DNA from: Rhodospirillaceae bacterium
Lineage (GTDB): Bacteria > Pseudomonadota > Alphaproteobacteria > Reyranellales > Reyranellaceae
NCBI GenBank assembly: GCA_009772935.1
Contig: WOUR01000016.1
Span: 62,001 to 126,000, forward strand
Direction of reading: 5' to 3'
Length of the DNA: 64,000 bases
The notes beneath the pieces are model-generated. The model saw only the letters and a list, made by a program, of their open reading frames with translations, was not told the origin of the DNA and did not search any database. Made by a program: the position numbers and the translations under genes. This document shows, piece after piece, positions 33,747 to 43,931 of this stretch (its first letter is position 1; the number at the start of each line of letters is the position of its first letter).

Positions 33747-34340
33747 ATGCCTGACATCACCCACGCGCGCGAGCCTCGCCTGCTTGCCCTCGACCAGCTG
33801 CTGTCCCGCCGCTCGGTGGGCCTCCTGCAGGAGCCGGCGCCCGCCGGTGCCGACCTCGACCTGATCCTCGACGCCGGCTTGCGCGCACCCGATCACGGGC
33901 GGCTGAAGCCCTGGCGCTTCGTGGTCATCCGCGGCGAGGCCCGCCTCGCCTACGCCGAGAAGCTCGCCGAGGCCGCCATGGTGCGCGACCCGGCCAATGC
34001 CGCGACGCTCGCCGAGCGCTATCGCGCCTGGGTCCGGCGCACACCGATGCTGATCGCGGTCGGCGCCGTCGTGAAGCCGGGCAACATCCCCGAGATCGAA
34101 CAGCTGCTGGCCGCCGGATCGGCCGCGATGAACATGCTGAACGCGCTGCACATGCTGGGCTATGGCGGCATGTGGGTTACGGGTCCGAACGTCTACGACT
34201 CGAACGTGAACCGGCTGCTGGGCTTCGAGGCGCCGTCACGCCTCGTCGGTCACCTCGCCGTCGGCACGCCGGCCCCCTCGACCGCCCCGGTTCCGGCGCG
34301 GCCTGACCGGGCCGCGCATGTGAGCGAGTGGACGCCCTGA
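33747..34340 (+). CDS. YdjA-like nitroreductase family protein
   Basis: 197 residues from ATG 33747. The small nitroreductase fold shows LLSRRSVGLLQEPAPAGADLDLILDAGLRAPDHGRLKPWRFVVIRG at the N-terminus (FMN phosphate-binding Arg, Ser; His in PDHG) and LNALHMLGYGGMWVTG near the C-terminus. It uses FMN and NAD(P)H; the natural substrate is unknown. A Fur-box-like site lies in its promoter, so expression may respond to iron. Confidence 0.92.
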   Translation: MPDITHAREPRLLALDQLLSRRSVGLLQEPAPAGADLDLILDAGLRAPDHGRLKPWRFVVIRGEARLAYAEKLAEAAMVRDPANAATLAERYRAWVRRTPMLIAVGAVVKPGNIPEIEQLLAAGSAAMNMLNALHMLGYGGMWVTGPNVYDSNVNRLLGFEAPSRLVGHLAVGTPAPSTAPVPARPDRAAHVSEWTP

Positions 34341-34346
34341 TTCTTC

Positions 34347-34485
34347 CGCCCCCCTGTCTGACGGGGAAGGCCGGAAGGGGAGAAGGCAACGCGAAGATCA
34401 TCTGCAGGGAAGAGTTCAGACTCATGGCCTTTCCCCTCTCCGGCCCTTCGGGCCACCTCCCCCGTATGACGGGGGAGGCAGATCA
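34347..34485. repeat. Intergenic palindromic repeat (family C)
   Basis: A G+C-rich block between the nitroreductase and metY. It contains CCTCCCCCGTATGACGGGGGAGG (near-perfect hairpin at 34459-34481) and GGCCCTTCGGGCC, while the left end CTGTCTGACGGGGAAGG mirrors the right end in part. A short open frame through it (34328-34585) has no support. It looks like a decayed MITE-like palindromic unit. Confidence 0.65.
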
Positions 34486-34500
34486 ACGCCAAGCCGCGCC

Positions 34501-35796
34501 CTACTTGCCCGCGGCGTCGAGCGCCTGCGCCAGATCGGCGAGGATGTCGTCGATGTGCTCGAGGCCGATCGACAGCCGCACATAGCCGTCCGAGACACCG
34601 GTCGCGAGCTGCTCCTCGGCCGAGAGCTGCGAATGCGTGGTCGAGGCCGGATGGATCGCCAGGCTGCGCGCGTCGCCGATATTGGCGACGTGATAGAGGA
34701 GCTTCAGCGAATCGATGAAGCGCCGTCCCGCTTCGCGCCCCGCCGCCAGCTCGAAGCCGACCAGCCCGCCATAACCGCCCTTGAGATAGGCGTCGGCCCG
34801 CCGCCGGCTCTCGCCCGTCTGCTGCGAGGGGTGGATGACCTTCGCGACCTCGGGTCGCTTGGCGAGGAAATCGGCAACGGCCTGCGCGTTCTTCACATGG
34901 CGTTCCATGCGCAGGGTCACCGTCTCGATTCCCTGCAGGATCAGGAAGGCGTTGAACGGCGACAGCGCTGATCCAAGATCGCGCAGCAGCGTCGTGCGGG
35001 CCTTGATGATGTAGGCCACCGGGCCGATCGGCTTCACCGCCTCGACCCAGACGGCGCCGTGATAGCTGGGGTCCGGCGTGTTCAGCGCGGGCTGACGCTT
35101 CGGATGCGCGGCCCAGTCGAAGGTGCCGCCATCGACGATCAGGCCGGCGATCGAGGTGCCATGGCCGCCGAGATACTTCGTGCCCGAATACACGACCACC
35201 GCCGCACCGTGATCGAGCGGCCGCGCCAGGAGCGGCGCCGCCGTGTTGTCGACGATCAGAGGAATGCCGAGCGGGCGGCCGATGTCAGCCACCTCCTTGA
35301 TCGGGAAGACCGCGAGCTTCGGATTGGGCAGTGTCTCGGCATAGTAGGCGCGGGTGCGGTCGTCGGTGGCGCGCGCGAAGGCCTGCGGATCGGCCGGGTC
35401 GACGAAGCGGACCTCGATACCCTGATCCTTCAGCGTGTGGGCGAACAGGTTCCACGTGCCGCCATAGAGGTCGGTCGAACTCACGACATTGTCGCCCGCC
35501 TTGGCCAGATTCTGGATCGCGAAGGCCGAGGCCGCCTGCCCCGAGCTCACGGCCAGCGCTGCAACACCGCCCTCGAGGGCCGCGACGCGCTGCTCCAGCA
35601 CGTCGAGCGTCGGATTGCCGATACGCGTGTAGATGTTGCCGAGCTCCTTCAGCGCGAACAGGTTCGACGCATGCTCGGTGTCGCGGAACTGATAGGAGGT
35701 GGTCTGGTGGATCGGCACGGCGACCGAGCCGGTCGTGGCGTCGGCGCGCCAGCCGGCATGCAGCGACAGGGTCTCGGGATGGCGGGAATTGGTCAT
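34501..35796 (-). CDS. metY: O-acetylhomoserine aminocarboxypropyltransferase/sulfhydrylase
   Basis: 431 residues of the Cys/Met-metabolism PLP family. Substrate- and cofactor-site motifs: IYTRIGNPTLDVLEQRVAALEGG, SSTDLYGGTWNLF, DNTAAP and the Schiff-base Lys in VVYSGTKYLGGHGTSIAG. The length and the LSLHAGW start fit MetY (homocysteine from O-acetylhomoserine and sulphide) rather than MetB/MetC, which are about 50 residues shorter. No other methionine gene is nearby. Confidence 0.92.
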   Translation of the reverse strand: MTNSRHPETLSLHAGWRADATTGSVAVPIHQTTSYQFRDTEHASNLFALKELGNIYTRIGNPTLDVLEQRVAALEGGVAALAVSSGQAASAFAIQNLAKAGDNVVSSTDLYGGTWNLFAHTLKDQGIEVRFVDPADPQAFARATDDRTRAYYAETLPNPKLAVFPIKEVADIGRPLGIPLIVDNTAAPLLARPLDHGAAVVVYSGTKYLGGHGTSIAGLIVDGGTFDWAAHPKRQPALNTPDPSYHGAVWVEAVKPIGPVAYIIKARTTLLRDLGSALSPFNAFLILQGIETVTLRMERHVKNAQAVADFLAKRPEVAKVIHPSQQTGESRRRADAYLKGGYGGLVGFELAAGREAGRRFIDSLKLLYHVANIGDARSLAIHPASTTHSQLSAEEQLATGVSDGYVRLSIGLEHIDDILADLAQALDAAGK

Positions 35797-35932
35797 GTTC
35801 GGCCTGCTGGGTTGCGGTGACCGGCCAACCTCATCGCTGCCGGGGCCACAGTCAAAGGGAATGGCTGCCGACGTCCGACGGGCGGACGACGGGATCAGCC
35901 TTCCTTCCGCGACCGCCGCAGCAAAATTTTCT

Positions 35933-37480
35933 CTATCGGCCGGGCGAAGACACCGTCTGCGCTGTGGGCGGCGGGAACGCGGGGGGCGCCGGGTTGGCCT
36001 GCTTCAGGCCGCCGATCGGCACCGGCGGCGGCAGATCCTCCTGTCGCCATCCGCCGCCCAGCGCCTTCACGAGGTTGGCGCTGGCGACCAGCCGGTTGAG
36101 GCGGATGGTGAGCAGCGCCTGCTCGGCGGTGAGTGCCGCGGCCTGCGTCTGCACCACGGTCGTGTAGGGAACAGTGCCCACGCGATACTGGTTGAGGGAG
36201 AGGCGCTCGGCTTCGCGGGCGGCGGCAACGGCGGCGCGCTGCACCCGTTCCTGCAGCACGAGGATCCGCTGCTGGGCGAGCGCATCCTCGACCTGCTGGA
36301 AGGCCGTCAGGATGGTCTGGCGATAGGTCGCGACCGTGGCGTCGTAGCTCGCGCGCGCGCCCTGGACCTGCGCGGCGATGCCACCGCCGTCGACCATGGT
36401 GCCGGCGATCTGCGGACCCACCGACCAGGCGGCCGTGCCGAGCTGCAGCAGCGACCCCAGGCCGCCGCTCAGGAAGCCGATCGTCGCGCCGAGCGAGATC
36501 TGCGGATAGTAGGCGCCCTTGGCCACGCCGACCTGCGCATTGGCCGCCGCCATCTGGCGCTCGGCCGAGGCGATGTCGGGCCGCCGCTCGAGCAGGCTCG
36601 ACGGGACGCCGGACTCGACCGTGGGCACGGTGAGCCGCGTCGGCGCCGGCTCGATGGTCACTTCCGACGGCGCCTTGCCGACCAGGAGGGCGATCGCATG
36701 CTCGAGCAGCGCGCGGTTGATGCTTTCGTTCACGAGCTGGGCGCGGGTCTGTTCGTACTGGGTCTGCGCCTGCACGAGGTCGACCCGCGAGACGATGCCG
36801 GCGTCGACCTGGTTCTGCGCGATCTGCATCGAGCGCAGATAGGCTGCCACGGTCGCCTCGTAGAGCCGCTTGCGATCGTCGGAGATGCGCAGCGAGGCGT
36901 AGTTCGTCACCAGATCGGTCTGCGCCGACAGGCGCGCGTTGGCGAGATCGGCATCGCTGGCCTGCGCCGCCGCCGAATCGCTCTCGACCTGGCGGCGGAG
37001 CGTGCCCCAGAGGTCGAGCTCCCAGTTGAGGGTGAAGCCGGTCGAGAACTGGCCCACCGTGGAATCGAAGCGGGTCACCGTCGAGCTGCTGCTCCCGCCG
37101 GCGCCGCGCTGGGCGCCCGTACCGGTCTGCTGGGCCGCGCCGGTGCCGGAGATGTTGGGATAGAGGGCCGACTGGTCCTGGCGGATCAGCGCCCGTGCCC
37201 GCCGATAGTTGGCCTCGAAGATCTTCAGGTTCTGGTTCGAGACGTCGACCTGGGCGGCGAGGCTGTCGAGCGTCGGATCGTCGTAGACCCGCCACCATTG
37301 CCCGCGGTCCGCACCGTCGCTCGGCTGGGCCGGACGGAACAGCGACGCCGCCCCGGGCGGCAGCTCCGCCTCCTTGTACTGCGGCGCCACCGGACTGGCC
37401 GGCGGCGCGCGCTCGTAGTTCGGACCGACGAGACAGCCCGAGACCAGCAGCAGGGGAAGCAGCGCCACGGAGCGCCTCAT
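35933..37480 (-). CDS. RND efflux outer-membrane lipoprotein (OprM/NodT type)
   Basis: 515 residues with a lipobox LLLVSGC (Cys16 lipidated), then LVGPNYERAPPASP, and the TolC-like repeats (two halves of coiled-coil helices about residues 65-300 and 300-480). It forms the trimeric outer-membrane channel for the pump encoded upstream. Its start overlaps the stop of the inner-membrane gene by 4 nt, and it is the last gene of the four-gene operon, which is complete. Confidence 0.94.
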   Translation of the reverse strand: MRRSVALLPLLLVSGCLVGPNYERAPPASPVAPQYKEAELPPGAASLFRPAQPSDGADRGQWWRVYDDPTLDSLAAQVDVSNQNLKIFEANYRRARALIRQDQSALYPNISGTGAAQQTGTGAQRGAGGSSSSTVTRFDSTVGQFSTGFTLNWELDLWGTLRRQVESDSAAAQASDADLANARLSAQTDLVTNYASLRISDDRKRLYEATVAAYLRSMQIAQNQVDAGIVSRVDLVQAQTQYEQTRAQLVNESINRALLEHAIALLVGKAPSEVTIEPAPTRLTVPTVESGVPSSLLERRPDIASAERQMAAANAQVGVAKGAYYPQISLGATIGFLSGGLGSLLQLGTAAWSVGPQIAGTMVDGGGIAAQVQGARASYDATVATYRQTILTAFQQVEDALAQQRILVLQERVQRAAVAAAREAERLSLNQYRVGTVPYTTVVQTQAAALTAEQALLTIRLNRLVASANLVKALGGGWRQEDLPPPVPIGGLKQANPAPPAFPPPTAQTVSSPGR

Positions 37481-40400
37481 GCCGGCACTCCGCCGCCACC
37501 CATGACACGCGCGACGCGGCTCGGCTGGTCGCGGTCGCGGCGACGGAAGCGGTCGAGATAAAGGTAGATCACGGGAGTGGTGTACAGGGTCAGGATCTGA
37601 CTCACGATGAGGCCGCCGATAATCGAGATGCCGAGAGGCCGGCGCAACTCCGCGCCGTCGCCGTAGCCGACGGCCAGCGGCAGCGCGCCGAGGATCGCCG
37701 CCATGGTTGTCATGAGGATGGGCCGGAACCGCAGCACCGCCGCCTGATGGATTGCGGCGGAAGGTTCGAGCCCCTCGCTGCGTTCGCGGTCGAGCGCGAC
37801 GTCGATCATCATGATCGCGTTCTTCTTCACGATTCCGATCAGCAGCAGCACGCCGATCATGGCGATGATGCTGAATTCGACGCCCGAGAACTGCAGCGCC
37901 AGCAACGCACCGACGCCGGCCGACGGCAGGGTCGACAGGATGGTGATGGGATGGATGTAGCTCTCGTAGAGAATGCCCAGCACGATATAGACGGCCGCCA
38001 GCGCCGCGAGCACCAGCAGGAGCTGGTTATTGAGCGACTGCTGGAAGGCCCGCGCCGTCCCCTGGAAGGCCCCGTGCAGGGTCGTGGGCACGCCGATCTC
38101 GCGCATCGTGTCGTTCACGTACTGCACGGCATCGCTCAACGTCTTGCCGGGCGCCAGGTTGAAGGAGACGGTGCTGGCCACGAACATGCTCTGATGGTTC
38201 ACGGCCAACGGCGTCGTGCCGTAGTCCCAGCGCGTCACCGAAGACAGCGGCACCAGGGTTTCGGGCGTCGTGCTCACCGCCGCTCCCGTCGAGGCCGAGC
38301 CGCGACCGCTGACGGCGATCTGGTTGGTGCGCAGGTTGCGCACCGCCTGGGCCGGATCGATGGTCTGCGCGCCGGCACCGGCCGCCCCGGTCGACGTGGA
38401 ACTGGAAGTCGAGGAGGCGATGCTGCCGGTCGTCTGCGTGCCGCTCAGGGCGCCACCGGACTTGCTGACATAGATGTCCTTCAGCGATTCGGGGTTCTCC
38501 CACCACTGCGGCGCCACTTCCATGACCACGTGATACTGGTTGAGGGCATTGTAGATCGTCGAGACCTGGCGCTGGCCGAAGGCGTCGTAGAGCGTCGCGG
38601 AGATGTTGCGCGTCGATATGCCGAGGCGGCTCGCCGCGTCGCGGTCGATGGTGAGGTTGAGCTGCAGCCCGCGCTGCTGCTGGTCGGAATCGACGTCGGT
38701 GATCACCGAGCTGTCGGCCTGCAGCGCCTGCGTGAGCCGCGGTCCCCAGGTATAGAGGTCGGACAGCGAATCGGCCTGCAGGGTGAACTGATACTGCGCA
38801 TTGCCCTGCCGTCCGCCGACACGGATGTCCTGCACCGCCTGGAGGAACAGCATGGCGCCCGGGACCTGGCCGAGCTTTGGCCTGAGCCGCGCGATCACCT
38901 GGTCGGCCGTGACGTCGCGCTCGCTGAGCGGCTTCAGGGTCGCGAAGATGAACCCCGAATTCGTCGTCCCGCCGCCCGTGAAGCCGGCGACGCTCTCGAT
39001 CGCCGGATCCGACCGCACGATCTCGACGAACTGGCGGAACTTCCGGCGCATGGCCTGGAAGGAGATGCTCTGGTCGGCGCGGATGCCGCCCATGATGCGG
39101 CCGGTATCCTGCTGCGGAAAGAAGCCCTTGGGGATCGTGACGTAGAGATGGATGTTGAGCAGCACCGTCGCCAGGAACACGAACATGGTGAGCAGCGGAT
39201 GGCGCAGCACCAGCCCGAGGCTGCGTCCATACAGGCGCTGCAGGCCGCCCAGGCCGCGTTCGCTCAGGCGGGCCAGGAAGCCCGGCGCGCGATGGGCCCC
39301 CGGCGACCGCAGCACGTACGCGCACATCATCGGCGTCGTGGTGAGCGAAACCACCATCGAGATCAGGATCGCCATCGACAGCGTCACCGCGAACTCGCGG
39401 AACAGGCGGCCGACGATGCCGCTCATGAGCAGGATCGGAATGAAGACGGCGATCAGCGAGACGCTCATCGACACGACGGTGAAGCCGACCTCGCGGGCCC
39501 CCTTGAGGGCAGCCTCCATCCGCGACATGCCGGCCTCGAGATGGCGGGTCACGTTCTCCAGCACGATGATCGCGTCGTCGACCACGAAGCCCGCGGCGAT
39601 GGTGAGCGCCATCAGCGAGAGGTTGTTCAGGCTGTAGCCCAGCAGGTACATGCAGCCAAAGGTGGCGACGAGCGACACCGGCACGGTCACGGCGGCGACG
39701 AAGCCGGCGCGGGCCGAGCGCAGGAAGGCGAAGGTCACCAGCACCACCAGCACCACGCTGATCACCAGCGCCTGCTCGACCTCCCTGAGGGCTGCGCGGA
39801 TCGTCGTCGTGCGGTCGCTCACCACCTGCAGCTCGACGTCGTTCGGCATCGAGGCCTGCAGCTCGGGCAGCAGCGCCTTGATCTCGTCCACCGTCTCGAT
39901 GATGTTGGCATTGGGCTGCTTGTAGATGATCACCAGCACCGAGCGCTTGCCGTTGGCCTGGCCCTCGTTGCGGATGTTCTCCGTCGAATCCAGCACCTCG
40001 GCCACGTCCGACAGCCGGACCGGGGCGCCGTTGCGCCAGGCGATGATCAGCGAGCGGTATTCGTCGGCGACGGTCGCCTGATCGTTGGAATAGATCTGGA
40101 AGCGCCGGTCGCCGACCTCGATGGCGCCCTTGGGCGAGTTGGCGTTGGCGGCAGCGAGCGCCGCGCGCACGCTTTCCAGGCCGATCCCGTACTTGTTGAG
40201 CGCCGTCGGATTGAGCTCGACCCTCACCGCCGGCAACGAACTGCCGCCCAGCTGCACCTGGCCGACCCCGCTTACCTGGCTCAGCTTCTGCTGCAGGATG
40301 TTGGAGCCGGCGTCGAACAGCCGGCCCTGCCCCAGCGTGTTCGAGGTGAGCGCGATCACCATGACCGGCGCGTCGGCGGGATTGAGCTTGCGGTACTGCG

Positions 40401-40779
40401 GATTGCTGCGCAGGTCGGCGGGCATGTCGGCGCGGGCGGCGCTGATCGCCGCCTGGACGTCGCGGGCGGCGCCGTCGATGTCGCGCGACAGGTCGAACTG
40501 GAGCGTGATGCGCGAATTGCCGACCGTGCTCGACGAGGTGATCTCGGTGACGCCCGCGATCGCGCCCAGCCGCCGTTCGAGAGGGGTCGTCACACTGGTC
40601 GCCACCGTCTCCGGCGAGGCGCCGGGCAGGCTCGCCGTCACCTGGATCGTCGGGAAGTCGATCTTGGGCAGCGGCGAAACCGGCAGGCCGAAGAAGGCCA
40701 CCAGGCCAGCGAGCGCCAGGCCGATCGTCAGCAGGGTCGTGGCGACGGGGCGCGCGATGAAGGGCGCCGACAGGTTCAC
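37477..40779 (-). CDS. RND efflux inner-membrane pump, MdtC-like
   Basis: 1100 residues, about 75 more than usual. The N-terminus [41 protein letters not shown], the proton-pathway motif [17 protein letters not shown] (about residue 405) and late [12 protein letters not shown] are RND hallmarks. The extra length comes from a Ser/Thr/Ala/Gly-rich insertion at about residues 772-845 (including [10 protein letters not shown]) in the second periplasmic loop, an unusual low-complexity segment. In MdtABC-type pumps two different RND subunits form a heterotrimer. The other is the next gene upstream, with a 4-nt overlap. Confidence 0.93.
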   Translation of the reverse strand: MNLSAPFIARPVATTLLTIGLALAGLVAFFGLPVSPLPKIDFPTIQVTASLPGASPETVATSVTTPLERRLGAIAGVTEITSSSTVGNSRITLQFDLSRDIDGAARDVQAAISAARADMPADLRSNPQYRKLNPADAPVMVIALTSNTLGQGRLFDAGSNILQQKLSQVSGVGQVQLGGSSLPAVRVELNPTALNKYGIGLESVRAALAAANANSPKGAIEVGDRRFQIYSNDQATVADEYRSLIIAWRNGAPVRLSDVAEVLDSTENIRNEGQANGKRSVLVIIYKQPNANIIETVDEIKALLPELQASMPNDVELQVVSDRTTTIRAALREVEQALVISVVLVVLVTFAFLRSARAGFVAAVTVPVSLVATFGCMYLLGYSLNNLSLMALTIAAGFVVDDAIIVLENVTRHLEAGMSRMEAALKGAREVGFTVVSMSVSLIAVFIPILLMSGIVGRLFREFAVTLSMAILISMVVSLTTTPMMCAYVLRSPGAHRAPGFLARLSERGLGGLQRLYGRSLGLVLRHPLLTMFVFLATVLLNIHLYVTIPKGFFPQQDTGRIMGGIRADQSISFQAMRRKFRQFVEIVRSDPAIESVAGFTGGGTTNSGFIFATLKPLSERDVTADQVIARLRPKLGQVPGAMLFLQAVQDIRVGGRQGNAQYQFTLQADSLSDLYTWGPRLTQALQADSSVITDVDSDQQQRGLQLNLTIDRDAASRLGISTRNISATLYDAFGQRQVSTIYNALNQYHVVMEVAPQWWENPESLKDIYVSKSGGALSGTQTTGSIASSTSSSTSTGAAGAGAQTIDPAQAVRNLRTNQIAVSGRGSASTGAAVSTTPETLVPLSSVTRWDYGTTPLAVNHQSMFVASTVSFNLAPGKTLSDAVQYVNDTMREIGVPTTLHGAFQGTARAFQQSLNNQLLLVLAALAAVYIVLGILYESYIHPITILSTLPSAGVGALLALQFSGVEFSIIAMIGVLLLIGIVKKNAIMMIDVALDRERSEGLEPSAAIHQAAVLRFRPILMTTMAAILGALPLAVGYGDGAELRRPLGISIIGGLIVSQILTLYTTPVIYLYLDRFRRRDRDQPSRVARVMGGGGVPA

Positions 40780-43700
40780 GGGGCGCCCTCTCCGGCCCCG
40801 GCACGCAGCGGATGGAGCGGCGTATCGGCCGGCAGACCGCGCAGTCGGCGACCCAGCCGGTCGAAGGCGAGATAGATCACCGGCGTGGTGAAGAGCGTCA
40901 GGAGCTGGCTCACGATCAGGCCGCCAACGATCGTCAGGCCGAGCGGCTGGCGCAGCTCCGAGCCCGTGCCGGTACCCAGCATCAGCGGCAGCGCCCCGAC
41001 CAGGGCCGCGACCGTGGTCATCAGGATCGGCCGGAAGCGCAGCAGGCAGGCCTGGTGGATCGCCTCCTTCGGCGCCTTGCCCTCGTTGCGCTCGGCGTCG
41101 AGCGCGAAGTCGATCATCATGATCGCGTTCTTCTTCACGATGCCGATCAGCAGCACGATGCCGATGATGGCCACGATGCTGAGGTCGGTCCCGGCCAGCA
41201 TCAGGGCGAGCAGGGCGCCGATGCCGGCCGACGGCAGGGTCGACAAGATCGTGATCGGATGGATGTAGCTCTCGTAGAGCACGCCCAGCACGATGTAGAC
41301 GGTGACGATGGCGGCCAGGATCAGCAGGAGCTGGCTGTCGAGCGACTTCTGGAAGGCCAGCGCCGCGCCCTGGAAGTGGGTCGTGATCGAACGCGGCATG
41401 CCGATCTCGCGCTGGGCGGCGACGATGGCGTCGACCGCCTGCCCCAGCGCGAAGCCCGGCGCGAGATTGAAGGAAATGGTGGTGGCCGGGAACTGACCGA
41501 ACCGGTCGAGCCGCAGCGGTGCGGTTCGCTCCTCGAACGTCGCGATGGCCGACAGCGGCACCTGCTTGCCGGCCGTCGAGCTCGGCAGATACAGGTCGTT
41601 GAGCGAGGCGAGCGAGCGCATCATCTCGGGTTCGACCTCGTAGATCACCCGGTACTGGTTGGACTGGGTGTAGACGGTCGAGACGATGCGCTGGCCGAAC
41701 ACGTCGTAGAGCACGTTGTCGATCGTGGCGGCGGTGATGCCGAACCGCGCCGCGGCATCGCGGTCGATCCGGATGAACATCGACAGGCCCTTGTTCTGCA
41801 GGTCGCTGGTCACGTCGATGAGTTCCGGCTGCTTCGCCAGCCGGTCCATCAGGCGCGGTACCCAGGCGTCGAACTCAGCGGCATTGGCCGACTCCAGGAC
41901 GAACTGGTACTGCGTGCGGCTCACGGCCGAATCGATGGTGAGATCCTGGGCCGGCTGCATGAAGAGCGAGATGCCCGCGACGCCCGAAGTCTCTTGCTGG
42001 AGCCGGCGGATCACCTGCGTCGCCGTCAGCGTTCGTTCGCTGCGGGGCTTGAGGTTGATCAGCATGCGGCCCGAATTGAGCGTCGGGTTGGTGCCGTCGA
42101 CGCCGACGAACGACGTCAGGCTCTCGACGTCGGGATCCTTGAGGATCGCTTCGGCGAGGGCTCGCTGACGCTGGCTCATCGCGGCGAAGGAGATGCTCTG
42201 CGGCCCCTCGGTCACGGCCTGGATCAGGCCGGTGTCCTGCACCGGGAAGAAGCCCTTGGGAATGACGACATAGAGTGCCACCGTCAGCACCACCGTGCCG
42301 ACCGCGACCAGCAGGGTCAGCGCCTGGTGCCGGAACACGATGACCAGGCAGCGGTCGTAGAAGCGGATGACGCCGGAGAACCAGCCCGTGCCCATCGTCT
42401 CCGACTCGACGCTGGCCGTGGCCTCCGCCTGTGACGCGCCGGCGCCGTGGGGCCGCCGGCGCAGGAACTGGGCGCACAGCATCGGCACGAGGGTCAGCGA
42501 CACCACGCCGGAGATCAGGATGGTGACGGACAGGGTGACGGCGAATTCGCTGAACAGGCGGCCGACCACGTCGCTCATGAACAGCAGCGGGATCAGCACC
42601 GCGATCAGCGAGACGGTGAGCGACACGACGGTGAAGGCGATCTGCTTCGAGCCCTTGAGCGCCGCCGTCTTCGGATCGTCGCCGCGCTCGATGTAGCGCG
42701 CGATGTTCTCGATCATGACGATGGCGTCGTCGACCACGAAGCCGGTGGCGATGGTGAGCGCCATGATCGACAGGTTGTTGAGGCTGAAGTCGGCGAGATA
42801 CATCACCGCCAGCGTGCCGACCAGCGACAGCGGCACCGAGAGGCTCGGGATGACCGTCGCCCGCGCATCGCCCAGGAAGGCGAAGATCACCGCCACGACC
42901 AGGACGACGGCGAAGCCCAGTTCGATCTGCACGTCGCGGACGGAGGCGCGGATGGTCACCGTCCGGTCGGTGAGCACGGTGATGTCCAGTGAGTTGGGCA
43001 GCGTCTCGCGCAGGGTCGGCAGCAGGGTCTTGATGCGGTCCACGACCTCGATGACGTTGGCGCCGGGCTGGCGCTGGACGTTCACGATCACGGCCTGGGT
43101 GTTGTTCGCCCAGGCGGCGATGCGGGTGTTCTCCTGCCCCTCCTCGACCGTGGCGACGTCGCGGATACGCACCGGGGCGCCGTTGCGATAGGCCACGATG
43201 ATGTCGCGGAAGGTATCGGGATCGGTGATCTGGTCGTTGGCGTTGATGGTCAGCGCGCGCGCCGGGCCGTCGAAATTGCCCTTGGGCGTGTTGACGTTGG
43301 CGTTGGAAATGGTGGTGCGCAGATCGTCGATGTTGAGGCCGTAGGCGGCGAGCGACGTCGGATTGGCGCGGATGCGGACGCCAGGCTTCTGGCCGCCTTC
43401 GAGGTTCACCAGGCCGACCCCGGGAAGCTGCGAGATCTTCTGCGCCAGCCGCGTGTCGACCAGGTCGTGGACCCTGGTGAGCGGCTCGGTCTTGGAGGTG
43501 ACGGCCAGTGTCAGCACCGGCGCGTCGGCCGGATTGAACTTGGCGTAGATCGGCGGCGACGGCAGGTCGCCCGGCAGGAGGTTGCCGGCGGCATTGATGG
43601 CGGCCTGGACCTGCTGCTCGGCGATGTCGAGTCCCAGCTTCAGGTCGAACTGCAGGGTGATCGACGAGGCGCCGGCCGAGCTGGTCGACGTCATCTGGTT

Positions 43701-43931
43701 GAGGCCCGGCATCTGGCCGAACTGGCGCTCCAGGGGCGCCGTGACCGACGTCGTCATCACCTCCGGGCTGGCGCCGGGATAGATCGTGAGGACCCGGATC
43801 GTCGGGTAGTCGACCTGCGGCAGCGCGGACAGCGGCAGGAAGCGGTACGCGATGATGCCGACCAGCATGATCGCGACCATGAAGAGCGAGGTCGCGACCG
43901 GCCGCTCGATGAAGATCCGCGACGGATTCAT
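40776..43931 (-). CDS. RND efflux inner-membrane pump, MdtB-like
   Basis: 1051 residues. [39 protein letters not shown], then [22 protein letters not shown] and [16 protein letters not shown] are the conserved RND features; proton-relay Asp pair DD is present. It is the partner of the MdtC-like gene that follows. Its ATG overlaps the end of the (frame-shifted) adaptor gene. Such pumps export bile salts, novobiocin and other small molecules in the enterobacterial model; the substrates here are unknown. Confidence 0.93.
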   Translation of the reverse strand: MNPSRIFIERPVATSLFMVAIMLVGIIAYRFLPLSALPQVDYPTIRVLTIYPGASPEVMTTSVTAPLERQFGQMPGLNQMTSTSSAGASSITLQFDLKLGLDIAEQQVQAAINAAGNLLPGDLPSPPIYAKFNPADAPVLTLAVTSKTEPLTRVHDLVDTRLAQKISQLPGVGLVNLEGGQKPGVRIRANPTSLAAYGLNIDDLRTTISNANVNTPKGNFDGPARALTINANDQITDPDTFRDIIVAYRNGAPVRIRDVATVEEGQENTRIAAWANNTQAVIVNVQRQPGANVIEVVDRIKTLLPTLRETLPNSLDITVLTDRTVTIRASVRDVQIELGFAVVLVVAVIFAFLGDARATVIPSLSVPLSLVGTLAVMYLADFSLNNLSIMALTIATGFVVDDAIVMIENIARYIERGDDPKTAALKGSKQIAFTVVSLTVSLIAVLIPLLFMSDVVGRLFSEFAVTLSVTILISGVVSLTLVPMLCAQFLRRRPHGAGASQAEATASVESETMGTGWFSGVIRFYDRCLVIVFRHQALTLLVAVGTVVLTVALYVVIPKGFFPVQDTGLIQAVTEGPQSISFAAMSQRQRALAEAILKDPDVESLTSFVGVDGTNPTLNSGRMLINLKPRSERTLTATQVIRRLQQETSGVAGISLFMQPAQDLTIDSAVSRTQYQFVLESANAAEFDAWVPRLMDRLAKQPELIDVTSDLQNKGLSMFIRIDRDAAARFGITAATIDNVLYDVFGQRIVSTVYTQSNQYRVIYEVEPEMMRSLASLNDLYLPSSTAGKQVPLSAIATFEERTAPLRLDRFGQFPATTISFNLAPGFALGQAVDAIVAAQREIGMPRSITTHFQGAALAFQKSLDSQLLLILAAIVTVYIVLGVLYESYIHPITILSTLPSAGIGALLALMLAGTDLSIVAIIGIVLLIGIVKKNAIMMIDFALDAERNEGKAPKEAIHQACLLRFRPILMTTVAALVGALPLMLGTGTGSELRQPLGLTIVGGLIVSQLLTLFTTPVIYLAFDRLGRRLRGLPADTPLHPLRAGAGEGAP

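Noticed and set aside
34328-34585. Small plus-strand ORF after the nitroreductase
   Set aside because: It runs through an intergenic palindromic repeat into the metY coding region; no homology-like features or ribosome-binding site.
35797-35932. SAM-type riboswitch in front of metY
   Set aside because: Only a short hairpin (35810-35830) with paired GGTTG/CAACC was found; none of the conserved SAM-II, SAM-V or SAM/SAH core residues could be matched with confidence.
37195-40875. Very long open frame on the plus strand across the RND pump
   Set aside because: It is a shadow of the high-G+C RND genes; composition is all Arg/His/Gln with no domain.
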